Shown here: positions 48,352-57,617 of the stretch, piece after piece
Layout: each line of letters begins with the position of its first letter
How positions within the stretch are numbered: position 1 is the stretch's first letter
DNA from: Amycolatopsis nalaikhensis
GTDB lineage: Bacteria; Actinomycetota; Actinomycetes; Mycobacteriales; Pseudonocardiaceae
Direction: 5' to 3'
Length of the DNA stretch: 64,000 nucleotides
Assembly: GCF_030264295.1 (NCBI RefSeq)
Contig: NZ_CP127173.1
Location: 1,929,501-1,993,500, forward strand
The notes under the pieces: model-generated
What the model was told of the DNA's origin: nothing
What the model saw: only the letters and a program-made list of their open reading frames with translations
Database searches by the model: none
Position numbers and translations under genes: made by a program

Positions 48352-49371
48352 ATGCGGGTGTTGCTGACGGGGCACAAGGGCTACCTGGGGACGGTGATGG
48401 CCCCGGTGCTCGCCGCCGCCGGCCACGAGGTCGTCGGCCTCGACTCCGGGCTGTTCGAGGACTGCCTGCTCGGCCCCGCCCCGGCCGACCCGGCCGGGCA
48501 CGTCGTCGACCTGCGTGACGTCGAAGCCAAGCACGTCGAGGGCTTCGACGCCGTGATCCACCTGGCCGCGCTGTCGAACGACCCGCTGGGCTCGCTCGCG
48601 CCGGAGCTGACCTACGACATCAACCACCACGCGTCGGTGAAGCTCGCGAAGCTGGCGAAGGACGCGGGGGTGAAGCGGTACATCTACGCGTCGACCTGCT
48701 CGGTGTACGGCGCCGGCGGCGACAACCTCGTCGACGAGGACGCCCCGCTGCGGCCGGTGACGCCGTACGCGGAGTCGAAGGTGCGCGTCGAGGCCGACGT
48801 CCACGAGCTGGCCGACGACGACTTCACCCCGGTCTACATGCGCAACGCGACGGCGTTCGGCTACTCGCCCCGGTTGCGCGGCGACATCGTGCTGAACAAC
48901 CTGACCGCGCACGCGCACCTGTCCGGCGAGGTGCTGGTGCTGTCGGACGGCACGCCGTGGCGGCCGCTGGTGCACGCCCAGGACATCGCGCGCGCGTTCA
49001 CCGCCGCCCTGACCGCGCCGAAGGAGGCCGTGCACAACCAGGCGTTCAACATCGGCACCGAGGACAACAACGTCACCGTCGCCGAGATCGCCCAGGAGGT
49101 CGTCGAGGCCGTGCCGGGCTCGACGCTGAACATCACCGGCGAGGCGGGCGCGGACCCGCGCTCCTACCGCGTCGACTTCTCGCGCTTCCGCACCGCCGTT
49201 CCGGGCTTCGCCTGCGAGTGGTCGGTCAAGGACGGTGCCGTCGAGCTCATCGAGGCCTACCGCAAGTTCGGGCTGACGCGGGAGTCGTTCCAGCAGCTGT
49301 TCACCCGGCTGGCGTGGCTGAAGAGCGAGGGCGAAGCCGGCCGCGTCGACGACACCCTGCGGCGGCGTTAG
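48352..49371 (+). CDS. NAD-dependent epimerase/dehydratase
   Basis: A 339-residue extended SDR. The nucleotide-binding motif is [14 protein letters not shown]; catalytic Thr-Tyr-Lys lie at YASTCSVYG and [11 protein letters not shown] (Y-x(3)-K). It probably acts on a nucleotide sugar (4-epimerase or 4,6-dehydratase type). The C-terminal part binds the substrate. The stop overlaps the next gene by 1 nt. The exact reaction is unassigned. Confidence 0.9.
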   Translation: MRVLLTGHKGYLGTVMAPVLAAAGHEVVGLDSGLFEDCLLGPAPADPAGHVVDLRDVEAKHVEGFDAVIHLAALSNDPLGSLAPELTYDINHHASVKLAKLAKDAGVKRYIYASTCSVYGAGGDNLVDEDAPLRPVTPYAESKVRVEADVHELADDDFTPVYMRNATAFGYSPRLRGDIVLNNLTAHAHLSGEVLVLSDGTPWRPLVHAQDIARAFTAALTAPKEAVHNQAFNIGTEDNNVTVAEIAQEVVEAVPGSTLNITGEAGADPRSYRVDFSRFRTAVPGFACEWSVKDGAVELIEAYRKFGLTRESFQQLFTRLAWLKSEGEAGRVDDTLRRR

Positions 49372-50651
49372 TGGCGCCCGCGCCGCTGCGGACCGGGGCG
49401 GAGCTGCACGCCCTGGTCGAGCGGCTGTACCCGATCTGCCGCAGCATCACCGGCGACGGCGTGCGGCAGACCCTGGACGTCATCGGCGAGCACGTTTCCC
49501 TGCGGCGGCACGAGGTCCCGACCGGCACCCAGGTGCTCGACTGGACCATCCCGCAGGAGTGGAACATCCGCGACGCCTACGTCGCCACGCCCGGCGGCGA
49601 GCGGGTGATCGACTTCCAGGAGCTGAACCTGCACGTCGTCGGGTACAGCGTGCCGGTGTCGCGGCGGATGCCGCTGAGCGAGCTGCGGGAGCACCTGCAC
49701 ACGCTGCCGGAGCAGCCGTCGTGGGTGCCCTACCGGACCAGCTACTACGCCCCGGCCTGGGGGTTCTGCCTCGCGCAGGAGAAGCTCGACGCGCTGCCGG
49801 ACGGCGACTACGACGTCGTCATCGACTCGACGCTGGCGGACGGGTCGCTGACGTACGCCGAGCACGTCGTGCCGGGCCGGGTCACCGACGAGGTCATCGT
49901 CTCCTGCCACGTCTGCCACCCCTCGCTGGCCAACGACAACCTCGCGGGCATCGCGGTCGCGATCTCCCTGGCCCAGCAACTGGCCGAGACGCAGCCGCAC
50001 TACACCTACCGGTTCCTGTTCATGCCGGGCACGATCGGCTCGATCACCTGGCTCGCCCGCAACTCCGACCGCATCGGCAAGGTCAAGCACGGCCTGGTCC
50101 TGGCGTGCGCGGGCGACCCGGGCCCGTTGACGTACAAGAAGTCCCGCCGCGGTGACGCCGAGATCGACCGCGTGGTGCAGCACGTGCTGAAGGCGCGCGA
50201 ACACCGCGTTGTCGACTTCTCGCCGTATGGCTATGACGAGCGCCAGTACTGCTCGCCGGGCTTCAACCTCGGCGTCGGCTCGCTGACTCGCACGCCGTAC
50301 GCGGGCTACCCCGAGTACCACACCTCCGCCGACAACCCGGGTTTCGTTTCCCCGCAGGCGATGGAGGACACGCTCGGCGCACTGAAGGACGCGTTCGGCG
50401 TCCTGGACCGCAACCGCCGCTACGTCAACCTCAGCCCGTACGGCGAGCCGCAGCTCGGCAAGCGCGGGCTGTACGACTCGCTCGGCGGCCGCAGCGACGC
50501 CAAGCAGGCCCAGATGGCGATGTTGTGGGTGCTCAACCTGTCCGACGGCGAGCACTCGCTGCTGGACATCGCCGAGCGGGCCGGGCTGCCGTTCGACATC
50601 GTCGACGTCGCCGCCCGCGCCCTGCGCGACGCCGGCCTGGTCAAGGAGTGA
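49371..50651 (+). CDS. DUF4910 aminopeptidase-like protein
   Basis: A 426-residue protein whose core looks like a zinc peptidase fold: VSCHVCHPSLANDNLAGIAV gives His and Asp ligands and SPGFNLGVGSL, YPEYHTSADNP give the last. A winged-helix tail (DIAERAGLPFDIVDVAARAL) closes it. This is the DUF2172-DUF4910-HTH layout. The family appears in glycan loci, but its reaction is not known. Deacylation or an amidase step on a sugar is a guess. GTG start at 49371. Confidence 0.8.
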   Translation: MAPAPLRTGAELHALVERLYPICRSITGDGVRQTLDVIGEHVSLRRHEVPTGTQVLDWTIPQEWNIRDAYVATPGGERVIDFQELNLHVVGYSVPVSRRMPLSELREHLHTLPEQPSWVPYRTSYYAPAWGFCLAQEKLDALPDGDYDVVIDSTLADGSLTYAEHVVPGRVTDEVIVSCHVCHPSLANDNLAGIAVAISLAQQLAETQPHYTYRFLFMPGTIGSITWLARNSDRIGKVKHGLVLACAGDPGPLTYKKSRRGDAEIDRVVQHVLKAREHRVVDFSPYGYDERQYCSPGFNLGVGSLTRTPYAGYPEYHTSADNPGFVSPQAMEDTLGALKDAFGVLDRNRRYVNLSPYGEPQLGKRGLYDSLGGRSDAKQAQMAMLWVLNLSDGEHSLLDIAERAGLPFDIVDVAARALRDAGLVKE

Positions 50652-50655
50652 CGCG

Positions 50656-51945
50656 ATGACCACCGGGCAGCACCGCGCGGTCCGCCGCAAGCACGCCGGC
50701 CTCAAGGCGATGGCCGGACGGCTCTCCTGGGGCCTCGGCGACCAGGCGGTGTCCAGCCTGACCAACTTCGCCATCGGTGTCTTCGTCGCCCGCGAGCTGG
50801 GCGTCACCGCGTTCGGCCTGTTCAGCCTGGCCTGGGTGACCTACGGCGTGCTGATCAACATCTCCCGCGGCCTGGCGACCGACCCGCTGATGGTCCGGTT
50901 CAGCCACGTCGACGTCGACGTCTGGCGCCCGGCCGTCGCCCGGGCGTCGGCGACCGCGCTCGTCGTCGGCCTCCTCGCCGGTGCCGTCAGCGTCGTGTTC
51001 GGGATCGCCACCGGCGGCACCTTCGGCTCCGCGTTCATCGGCCTCGGCGTCATCCTGCCCGCGCTGCTGCTGCAGGACAGCTGGCGGTTCGGGTTCTTCG
51101 CCGCCGGGGAACCCCGCAAGGCGTTCCTGAACGACGTCGTCTGGGGCGTCGCGATGATCCCCACGATGCTGCTGGCGAAGCTGCACCCCACCGTCGTCAC
51201 GTTCCTGCTGGCGTGGGGCGGCGGTGCCGCGGTGGCCGCCGTCTACGGCTACGCGCAGACCCGGCTGCGGCCGAGCCTCATCGGCGTCAAGGCGTGGCTG
51301 CGGGACCACCGCGACCTCGGGACGCGGTACCTCGTCGAGAACGTGAGCAACAGCAGCGGCTCCCAGATCCGGATGTACGGCCTCGGCGCGATCGCCGGGG
51401 TCGCCGCCGTCGGCACGGTCCGCGGCGGCGAACTGCTGCTCGGCCCGTTCGTCGCCGTCCTCATGGGACTCGCGTTCGTGGCCGTGCCGGAGGCCGCGCG
51501 GGTGGTGAAGCGCGACGTGCGCAAGCTGCCGCGGTTCGGTCTCTACCTCGGCGGCGCGCAGGCCTTCGCCGCGTTGCTGTGGGGCACCGCGCTGCTGCTG
51601 GTGCTGAACGACCGGCTCGGCGAGTTCGTCCTCGGCGACGTCTGGCACACCGCCAAGGCGATGATCATCCCGGCGACGCTTTCGGTGTTCAACGCCAGCT
51701 TCATCGGCGGCGCGGCGACCGGCCTCCGCGCGCTCGGCGCGGCCCGGCGGAGCATGCGCTGCCAGCTGATCGCGTCCGCGCTCTACGTCGCGGGCGGGCT
51801 GATCGGTGCCGCGCTGGGCGGGGCGGTCGGCTCGGGCTGGGGCGTCGCCACCGCCACGTTCACCGCCGCCTTCGTCTGGTGGAGCCAGCTCCACCTCGCC
51901 GTCCGCGCCCACACCCGCACCCCTCAGGAAACGAGGACACCATGA
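50656..51945 (+). CDS. Polysaccharide flippase-like membrane protein (MOP superfamily)
   Basis: A 429-residue protein with about twelve hydrophobic helices. It has the Wzx/MATE-like start (LSWGLGDQAVSSLTNFAIGV, FVARELGVTAFGLFSLAWV). It would flip a lipid-linked glycan across the membrane. Its stop overlaps the start of the GT2 gene (ATGA). Confidence 0.87.
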   Translation: MTTGQHRAVRRKHAGLKAMAGRLSWGLGDQAVSSLTNFAIGVFVARELGVTAFGLFSLAWVTYGVLINISRGLATDPLMVRFSHVDVDVWRPAVARASATALVVGLLAGAVSVVFGIATGGTFGSAFIGLGVILPALLLQDSWRFGFFAAGEPRKAFLNDVVWGVAMIPTMLLAKLHPTVVTFLLAWGGGAAVAAVYGYAQTRLRPSLIGVKAWLRDHRDLGTRYLVENVSNSSGSQIRMYGLGAIAGVAAVGTVRGGELLLGPFVAVLMGLAFVAVPEAARVVKRDVRKLPRFGLYLGGAQAFAALLWGTALLLVLNDRLGEFVLGDVWHTAKAMIIPATLSVFNASFIGGAATGLRALGAARRSMRCQLIASALYVAGGLIGAALGGAVGSGWGVATATFTAAFVWWSQLHLAVRAHTRTPQETRTP

Positions 51946-52799
51946 CCAGCGCACCACGGCTGAGCATCGGGCTGCCGGTCTACAACGGCGAGAACTACCT
52001 CGCCGAGGCCCTGGACAACCTGCTCGCGCAGACCTACACCGACTACGAGCTGATCATCTCGGACAACGCCTCGACCGACGGCACCCGGGAGATCTGCGAG
52101 AAGTACGCGGCGAAGGACGACCGGATCCGGTACGTGCGCCAGCCGAAGAACATCGGGGCCGCCCCCAACCACGACTTCCTCGTCCGCGCGGCGGGCGGCG
52201 AGCTCTTCAAGTGGGCCGCCCACGACGACCTGTTCGCCCCCGGGCTGCTGGCGGCCTGCGTCAAGGCGCTCGACGAGCACCCCGAAGCCGTGCTCGCCCA
52301 CTCCTACATGGCGATCGTGGACGAGCGGGGCGAGATCCTCGAGAACTACGACTACCGGCTCGAGACGGACTCGCCGGACCCCGCGCGCCGGTTCCGCAGC
52401 CTGATGTTCGGCGAGGGCGGCGACGACTACTACGGCGTGATCCGGCTGTCCGTGCTCCGCCGCATCGCGCCGCACGACAGCTACCACAACGCCGGCCGCA
52501 AGCTCGTCGGCGAACTCTCGCTGCACGGCACGTTCGTCCAGGTGCCCGAGGTGATGTTCTTCCGCCGGGAGCACCCCGGCCGCGGGGACAACCTCGGCAC
52601 CGTGCAGAAGGTGTGCACCAACCTCGACCCGCGCCGCGCGGGCCAGTCGAAGGTCCGGCTCTACGCCGAGTTCGCGGCGGGATACCTCAACGCGATCCGG
52701 AACGCGCCGCTCACCGCGACCGAGCGCCGGGACTGCTACGGCGTCATGGCCGAGTGGCTCGGCGGCAAGCCGCTGCGGAAGATCGGGCTGCTGGCGTGA
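51942..52799 (+). CDS. Glycosyltransferase family 2
   Basis: A 285-residue GT-A enzyme: LSIGLPVYNGENYLAEALDN, DYELIISDNASTDGT and the DxD-like HDDLFAPG at about 85-90. Metal-dependent transfer of a sugar from an NDP donor to the growing glycan is expected; donor and acceptor are unknown. It is coupled to both neighbours (ATGA, GTGA). Confidence 0.93.
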   Translation: MTSAPRLSIGLPVYNGENYLAEALDNLLAQTYTDYELIISDNASTDGTREICEKYAAKDDRIRYVRQPKNIGAAPNHDFLVRAAGGELFKWAAHDDLFAPGLLAACVKALDEHPEAVLAHSYMAIVDERGEILENYDYRLETDSPDPARRFRSLMFGEGGDDYYGVIRLSVLRRIAPHDSYHNAGRKLVGELSLHGTFVQVPEVMFFRREHPGRGDNLGTVQKVCTNLDPRRAGQSKVRLYAEFAAGYLNAIRNAPLTATERRDCYGVMAEWLGGKPLRKIGLLA

Positions 52800-53986
52800 C
52801 GCGGATCGGGTTCTTCGGCATCCTCGGCTCGGGCAACCTCGGCAACGACGGTTCGCTCGAGGCGGTGGTCGCCTACGTGCGCCGCCGCTACCCCGACGTC
52901 CGGCTCGACTTCCTCGCGATGGGCCCCGAGCAGCTGACCGAGCGCTACCACGCGCCGGCGACGCACCTGCAGTGGTACGAGCCGCACGCCGGCGACGCCA
53001 CCGGCGTGCGGGCCGCGGCGCTCAAGGTGCTCGGCAAGCTGCTGGATCCGGTCCGCACGTGGCGGTGGGTGCGGCGGCAGGACGTCGTCATCGTGCCCGG
53101 CATGGGCGTGCTCGAAGCGACCCTGCCGATCCGGCCGTGGGCACTTCCGTACTCGCTGCTCTGGCTGGGCATCACCGCCCGGCTGACCGGCGCCAAGGTC
53201 GCGCTCGTCAGCGTCGGGGCCGACTACGTCAAGAAGCGCGGGACCCGGTGGGTCGTCTCCCGCGCGGCCCGGCTGGCGCACTACCGGTCGTTCCGCGACG
53301 AACACTCCCGCGAAGCGCTGGGCCGGATGGGCGTCGACGTCCGCGGCGACCACGTCTTCCCGGACCTCGCCTTCGCCCTGCCCGGGCCGGAGGAGCGGCC
53401 GTCGTCCGGCGCGGTCGGCGTCGGGTTGATGGAGTTCCACGGCAACAACGACGACCGCGCCCGCGCGGACCGGATCAACGCGGAGTACCTCGCCACGGTC
53501 AAGCGCTTCGTGCGGATGATGGTGGACGAGGGCCGACCGGTCCGGCTGTTCATCGGCGACGTCGCCGACCTCGACGTACCCGGCGAAGTCATCGCGGACG
53601 CCCGCGCCCACCGGCCGGACGCCGACGTCACCGCCGAGCCGCTGACGTCGCTGGGCGACCTCATGCACCAGATGGCGGCGGTCGACACCGTCGTCGCCAC
53701 GCGCTACCACAACGTGCTCTGCGCGCTGAAGTCCGCGAAACCGACGGTTTCGTTCGGGTACGCGCGCAAAAGCGACGTGCTGATGGCGTCGATGGGCGTC
53801 GGCGAGTTCTGCCTGTCGGCCCGCGAGCCCGACTTCGAGCGGCTGGTGGCGCTTTTCCGCACCCTGGAGGAAAACCGCGAAGAAGTGACCGGAAATCTGC
53901 GGAAGCGGGCCGAGGAGATGGCGGCCCGGGTCGACGACCAGTTCACCGAGCTGTCGAAGCTCGTCATCGACGGAGGCGCGTCGTGA
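52796..53986 (+). CDS. Polysaccharide pyruvyl transferase family protein
   Basis: A 396-residue protein of the WcaK/CsaB family. The typical N-terminal FGILGSGNLGNDGSLEAVVA and the conserved C-terminal VDTVVATRYHNVLCALKSAK, KPTVSFGYARKSDVLM are present. Members add ketal pyruvate to a sugar, giving a negatively charged glycan. The GTG overlaps the previous stop. Length is normal. Confidence 0.9.
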   Translation: MTRIGFFGILGSGNLGNDGSLEAVVAYVRRRYPDVRLDFLAMGPEQLTERYHAPATHLQWYEPHAGDATGVRAAALKVLGKLLDPVRTWRWVRRQDVVIVPGMGVLEATLPIRPWALPYSLLWLGITARLTGAKVALVSVGADYVKKRGTRWVVSRAARLAHYRSFRDEHSREALGRMGVDVRGDHVFPDLAFALPGPEERPSSGAVGVGLMEFHGNNDDRARADRINAEYLATVKRFVRMMVDEGRPVRLFIGDVADLDVPGEVIADARAHRPDADVTAEPLTSLGDLMHQMAAVDTVVATRYHNVLCALKSAKPTVSFGYARKSDVLMASMGVGEFCLSAREPDFERLVALFRTLEENREEVTGNLRKRAEEMAARVDDQFTELSKLVIDGGAS

Positions 53987-54531
53987 AGGCCATTCCGGTG
54001 CCCGAGATCGAGGGCGCGTACCTGTTCGAACCGACGCCGCACGCCGACGAGCGCGGGTTCTTCAGCCGGACCTTCGACCGCGACGTCGTCGCGTCGGTCG
54101 GGATCGACCCGGACGGCTTCGTGCAGGACAGCCTTTCCCGGTCCCGCAAGGGAGTCGTGCGCGGGATGCACCTGCGCGGCGGGGACGGCGAGGCGAAGCT
54201 GGTGCGGTGCTCGCACGGCGCGATCTTCGACGTCGTGGTGGACCTGCGGCCGGGTTCGCCGACGTTCCGGAACGTCAAAACGTTCGAACTTTCCGGGGAA
54301 GCGCAGGTTTCGGTGTACATCCCGGCGGGCTGCGCGCACGGATTCCAGTCGCTCACGGATCCGTCCGACGTTTCCTACCGCATCGACCGGGCACATGATC
54401 CTTCCGAGGACATCACGATTTCGTACAAAGACCCCGAACTGGACATTTCCTGGCCGATTTCCGTCACAATGGTGAGTGACCGAGACGAACGTGCGCCGTC
54501 TCTCGGAGAGGCGTTGAAACCAACGAGGTGA
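53983..54531 (+). CDS. RmlC-like NDP-4-keto-sugar 3,5-epimerase
   Basis: A 182-residue cupin: YLFEPTPHADERGFFSRTFD, GVVRGMHLR (catalytic His), AKLVRCSHG (Lys), IPAGCAHGFQSLTD and VSYRID (Tyr), and DITISYKDPELDISWP. All RmlC-type catalytic residues appear to be present. It would epimerise an NDP-4-keto-6-deoxy sugar at C3 and/or C5. The second residue of the QGKLV motif differs (EAKLV), so substrate specificity may differ from RmlC. Confidence 0.88.
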   Translation: MKAIPVPEIEGAYLFEPTPHADERGFFSRTFDRDVVASVGIDPDGFVQDSLSRSRKGVVRGMHLRGGDGEAKLVRCSHGAIFDVVVDLRPGSPTFRNVKTFELSGEAQVSVYIPAGCAHGFQSLTDPSDVSYRIDRAHDPSEDITISYKDPELDISWPISVTMVSDRDERAPSLGEALKPTR

Positions 54532-55856
54532 GCCAGGACATGGGAACGAACCTGCCCCGCTCCACGACGGCGAACGAGCGGCTGCACCGGGTCATCCCGG
54601 GTGGTGCGCACACTTACGCCAAGGGCTCGGACCAGTATCCCGCCGGGATGGCTCCGGTCATCTCCCACGGCCGCGGCGGCCACGTCTGGGACGTCGACGG
54701 CAACGACTACATCGAGTACGGCTCCGGGCTGAGAGCGGTGAGCCTCGGCCACGCGCACCCGCGGGTCCTGGACGCGGTCCGCGGCGAGCTGGAGAAGGGC
54801 AGCAACTTCATCCGCCCGTCGATCATCGAGGCCGAAGCGGCCGAGCGGTTCCTGGAGAACGTGCCGACCGCCGACATGGTGAAGTTCACCAAGAACGGCT
54901 CGGACGCGACGACGGCCGCGGTCCGCCTCGCGCGCGCGGCGACCGGCCGCAAGCTCGTCGCCAAGTGCGCCGACCACGCGTTCTTCTCGACGGACGACTG
55001 GTTCATCGGCACCACCCCGATGAACGCGGGCATCCCGGACGAGACGACCGAAGCGACGGTGTCGTTCCCGTACGGCGACCTGACGGCCGCGGAAGAGCTG
55101 CTGCGGCGGCACGACGGCGAGATCGCGTGCATGATCCTGGAGGCGGCCGCCGCGGTGGAGCCGCCGCCGGGGTACCTGGCGGGCCTGCGCTCGCTGGCCA
55201 CCCGCCACGGCGTCGTGCTGATCTTCGACGAGATGATCACGGGGTTCCGCTGGTCGGCCAACGGCGCGCAGGGGCTCTACGGCGTCACGCCGGACCTCTC
55301 GACGTTCGGCAAGGCCCTCGGCAACGGCTTCGCGGTGTCGGCGCTCGCGGGCAAGCGCGAGCTGATGGAGCTGGGTGGCCTGCACGGCGACGGCGAGCGG
55401 GTGTTCCTGCTGTCGACGACGCACGGCGCGGAGACGCATTCGCTGGCCGCGGCGATGGCGGTGATGGACGTCTACCGCGACGAGGACGTGATCGGCCGCC
55501 TGCACGCACTCGGCGACCGCCTGGCGGCCGGCGTCCGCGAAGTGGCTGCCGACATCGGCGTGGCCGACCATGTGGTGGTCCGCGGCCGGGCGAGCAACCT
55601 GGTGTTCGCAACGCTGGACGAGCACGGCGAGCCATCCCAGCAGTACCGCACGCTGTTCCTGCGCGAGCTGATCGCGGGCGGCGTACTGGGGCCATCGTTC
55701 GTGGTGAGCGCGGCGCTGACGGAGGCCGACATCGACAAGACGGTCGACGTGGTGGCCCAGGCGTGTGTCGTGTATCGGAAGGCCCTCGACGCCGGGGATC
55801 CGACACCGTGGATGGGCGGGCGGCCGGTGAAGCCGGTGTTCCGCCGCTTCGCCTGA
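54528..55856 (+). CDS. Class III aminotransferase (glutamate-1-semialdehyde aminomutase-like)
   Basis: A 442-residue PLP enzyme from the GTG at 54528 (GTGA with the previous stop); an ATG at 54540 is also possible. GGHVWDVDGNDYIEYGSGLR, NGSDATTAAVRLARAATGRK, VLIFDEMITGFRW and the PLP Lys in STFGKALGNGFAV are present. In this setting it is more likely an amino-sugar or amino-acid transaminase than HemL. It is the last gene of the operon. Its 3' end appears duplicated just downstream (see findings). Confidence 0.9.
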   Translation: MSQDMGTNLPRSTTANERLHRVIPGGAHTYAKGSDQYPAGMAPVISHGRGGHVWDVDGNDYIEYGSGLRAVSLGHAHPRVLDAVRGELEKGSNFIRPSIIEAEAAERFLENVPTADMVKFTKNGSDATTAAVRLARAATGRKLVAKCADHAFFSTDDWFIGTTPMNAGIPDETTEATVSFPYGDLTAAEELLRRHDGEIACMILEAAAAVEPPPGYLAGLRSLATRHGVVLIFDEMITGFRWSANGAQGLYGVTPDLSTFGKALGNGFAVSALAGKRELMELGGLHGDGERVFLLSTTHGAETHSLAAAMAVMDVYRDEDVIGRLHALGDRLAAGVREVAADIGVADHVVVRGRASNLVFATLDEHGEPSQQYRTLFLRELIAGGVLGPSFVVSAALTEADIDKTVDVVAQACVVYRKALDAGDPTPWMGGRPVKPVFRRFA

Positions 55857-55863
55857 CCGCCCC

Positions 55864-55952
55864 AAGCGCCCCAATGTGGCCTTCGGTGCGTCACACGCAC
55901 CCAAGGCGGCCTTCGGTGCGCCAGACGCAACCAAGGCCGCCTTGGGGCGCTT
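55864..55952. repeat. Intergenic hairpin repeat, copy 1
   Basis: An 89-nt element bounded by AAGCGCCCCAA and TTGGGGCGCTT, with inner GGTGCGT/ACGCACC hairpins. It is the same unit as copy 2, differing at one base (GCC versus GTC at the third GTGCG). Such elements recur between genes in Amycolatopsis genomes, by recall. Confidence 0.85.
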
Positions 55953-56032
55953 GAGGTCCACCCGACCGCCGCGGTCGGGCGCGGCAGGCGACCAGTGAAG
56001 CCGGTCATCCGGCCGCCTCGCCTGACCGACCC

Positions 56033-56121
56033 AAGCGCCCCAATGTGGCCTTCGGTGCGTCACACGCACCCAAGGCGGCCTTCGGTGCGTCAGACGCAAC
56101 CAAGGCCGCCTTGGGGCGCTT
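56033..56121. repeat. Intergenic hairpin repeat, copy 2
   Basis: Second copy, 169 bp from the first. The surrounding sequence also repeats (CTCGCCTGACCG before each copy), so the whole stretch is a tandem duplication that includes the last codons of the aminotransferase gene. Confidence 0.85.
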
Positions 56122-56143
56122 CAGGCCCGCCCGACCGCCGCGG

Positions 56144-57607
56144 TCAGGGCGCGAACGTGCTCCCCGCGTCCTGACCGTACGTCGGCCCGGTCCACTCCGC
56201 GGCCGGGACCACCGTTGCCATGTCGACCACCGTGAACCACCACGGCCCCGCGTACCGGTTGGCGTGCCAGTGGTTCCCCGCCGTGTGGACGATGTCGCGC
56301 TGGATCACGTCCCCTTTGTACGGTGACCACTCCGGCACCGTGCCGACGTTCGCGAACAGCCCCATCCGCCCGCACCGCCGCACCGGGCAGCCACCGACCG
56401 CCGCCGGGTCGAACGTGAACTCGTTGTCGTGGATGTCCAGTTCGGACGTCCACCAGCGACAGTCGCGGTACAACGGCTCCGATGAGATCCCCGGCGGTGC
56501 ACAAGACGCCGTGTTCGACGGACCCACGATCCGCGTGCAGTCGGACGTCGTCGACGCCGGGGAGTTGCAGAAGCGGTCCGCGTTGGCCCACGCCACGATG
56601 CCGTCCCAGTTGTTCTCCAGCCGGTTGCCGGTCACTTCGAGCTTCGCCGTCCGGGCCGGGATGCGCCCTTCGCCGCCCGCTTCGGACAGGTAGATCGCCC
56701 CCACCGGGAACGGGTCGCCCGCCTCCACCGCCCGGCGGCCCGCCACCCAGCCGTTGCCGCGCAGGTCGTTGCCGCGGATCGTCGCGTTGTACGAGATCTC
56801 GTAGAAGATGCCGACGTCGTCGTTGGCCTCGATGACGTTGTCCTCGATGAGGAAGTCGTTGTCGTTCGTGTCGGCCCAGATGCCCGGGCCGTGGTTGTGG
56901 TGGACCCAGTTGCCGCGCACGTCGGCGCCGTCGACCGCCCAGAACTTCATCGCTCCCGTGCAGCCGCAGCCCGGCACCTTGGTCTCCCAGTCGGCCGTGT
57001 TGTTGCCGGTGAACTCGTTGCCCTCGACCACGAGCCCCCGGATGCCGTTGCCCGCCTGGTACGCGTTGAGGCCGTACTGGCCGTTGTCGCGCAGGCAGTT
57101 CCCGGTGATCCGGTTCTCCGCGCCCGCCATCAGGGCCGCGCCGTCGTTGCCCGCCAGGGTGTTGTGCTCGACGAGCCAGCCGTTCCCCGAGTCGTGGTTG
57201 ACCACACCTTCGTCACGCGGGGCGGCGAAGCCGGTGACCGTCAGGTACCGGATGGTGACGTCCTTCGCGCGGCCGGTGAACGCGTACCGGTTGTCGTGCT
57301 TGCCGTCGAGGACCGCGCCGGGCGCGCCGACGAACGTCGTGCCGTCGGCCGGGGAGATCTGCGAGTACTCACCCGGCGTCAGCGTGTGCGTGCCGGGCGC
57401 GAACCAGTACGTCGCTCCCGGGACGGCGAAGTCGACGCCCGTCGCGGACCCGGCCGGGACGACGACCGCGCCCGACGGCGGCGTCGACGGCCCCAGCAGA
57501 GCGTCACTGCCGCAGATCCGGGCCGTGTCCGCCCACGCGGACGGCGCCGCGGCGACCCCGGCGGCGAGCACGAGCACCACCAGCGACCACAGCTTTTTCC
57601 CCGTCAC
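56144..57607 (-). CDS. Secreted right-handed beta-helix protein
   Basis: A 487-residue exported protein. The signal peptide TGKKLWSLVVLVLAAGVAAA ends near SAWA. It then runs as parallel beta-helix coils with N/D-rich turns (ENRITGNCLRDNGQYGLNAY, VEGNEFTGN, VRGNWVHHNHGPGIWA, IEDNVIEANDDVGI). Proteins of this fold are polysaccharide lyases, epimerases or binding proteins; no catalytic triad is evident. Conserved Cys pairs (PGCGCTG, GGCPVRRCG) suggest disulfides. It probably acts on the glycan made here. Confidence 0.87.
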   Translation of the reverse strand: MTGKKLWSLVVLVLAAGVAAAPSAWADTARICGSDALLGPSTPPSGAVVVPAGSATGVDFAVPGATYWFAPGTHTLTPGEYSQISPADGTTFVGAPGAVLDGKHDNRYAFTGRAKDVTIRYLTVTGFAAPRDEGVVNHDSGNGWLVEHNTLAGNDGAALMAGAENRITGNCLRDNGQYGLNAYQAGNGIRGLVVEGNEFTGNNTADWETKVPGCGCTGAMKFWAVDGADVRGNWVHHNHGPGIWADTNDNDFLIEDNVIEANDDVGIFYEISYNATIRGNDLRGNGWVAGRRAVEAGDPFPVGAIYLSEAGGEGRIPARTAKLEVTGNRLENNWDGIVAWANADRFCNSPASTTSDCTRIVGPSNTASCAPPGISSEPLYRDCRWWTSELDIHDNEFTFDPAAVGGCPVRRCGRMGLFANVGTVPEWSPYKGDVIQRDIVHTAGNHWHANRYAGPWWFTVVDMATVVPAAEWTGPTYGQDAGSTFAP

Positions 57608-57617
57608 GCGGAAAACT

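Noticed and set aside
54528..55856. Aminotransferase as HemL of haem biosynthesis
   Set aside because: It closes a glycan operon and lacks haem genes nearby; HemL-like sequences are common among sugar and antibiotic aminotransferases.
55864..56326. Repeated AFGAS-like peptide encoded across the repeats
   Set aside because: The periodicity comes from the DNA repeat itself; no start signal or stable fold.
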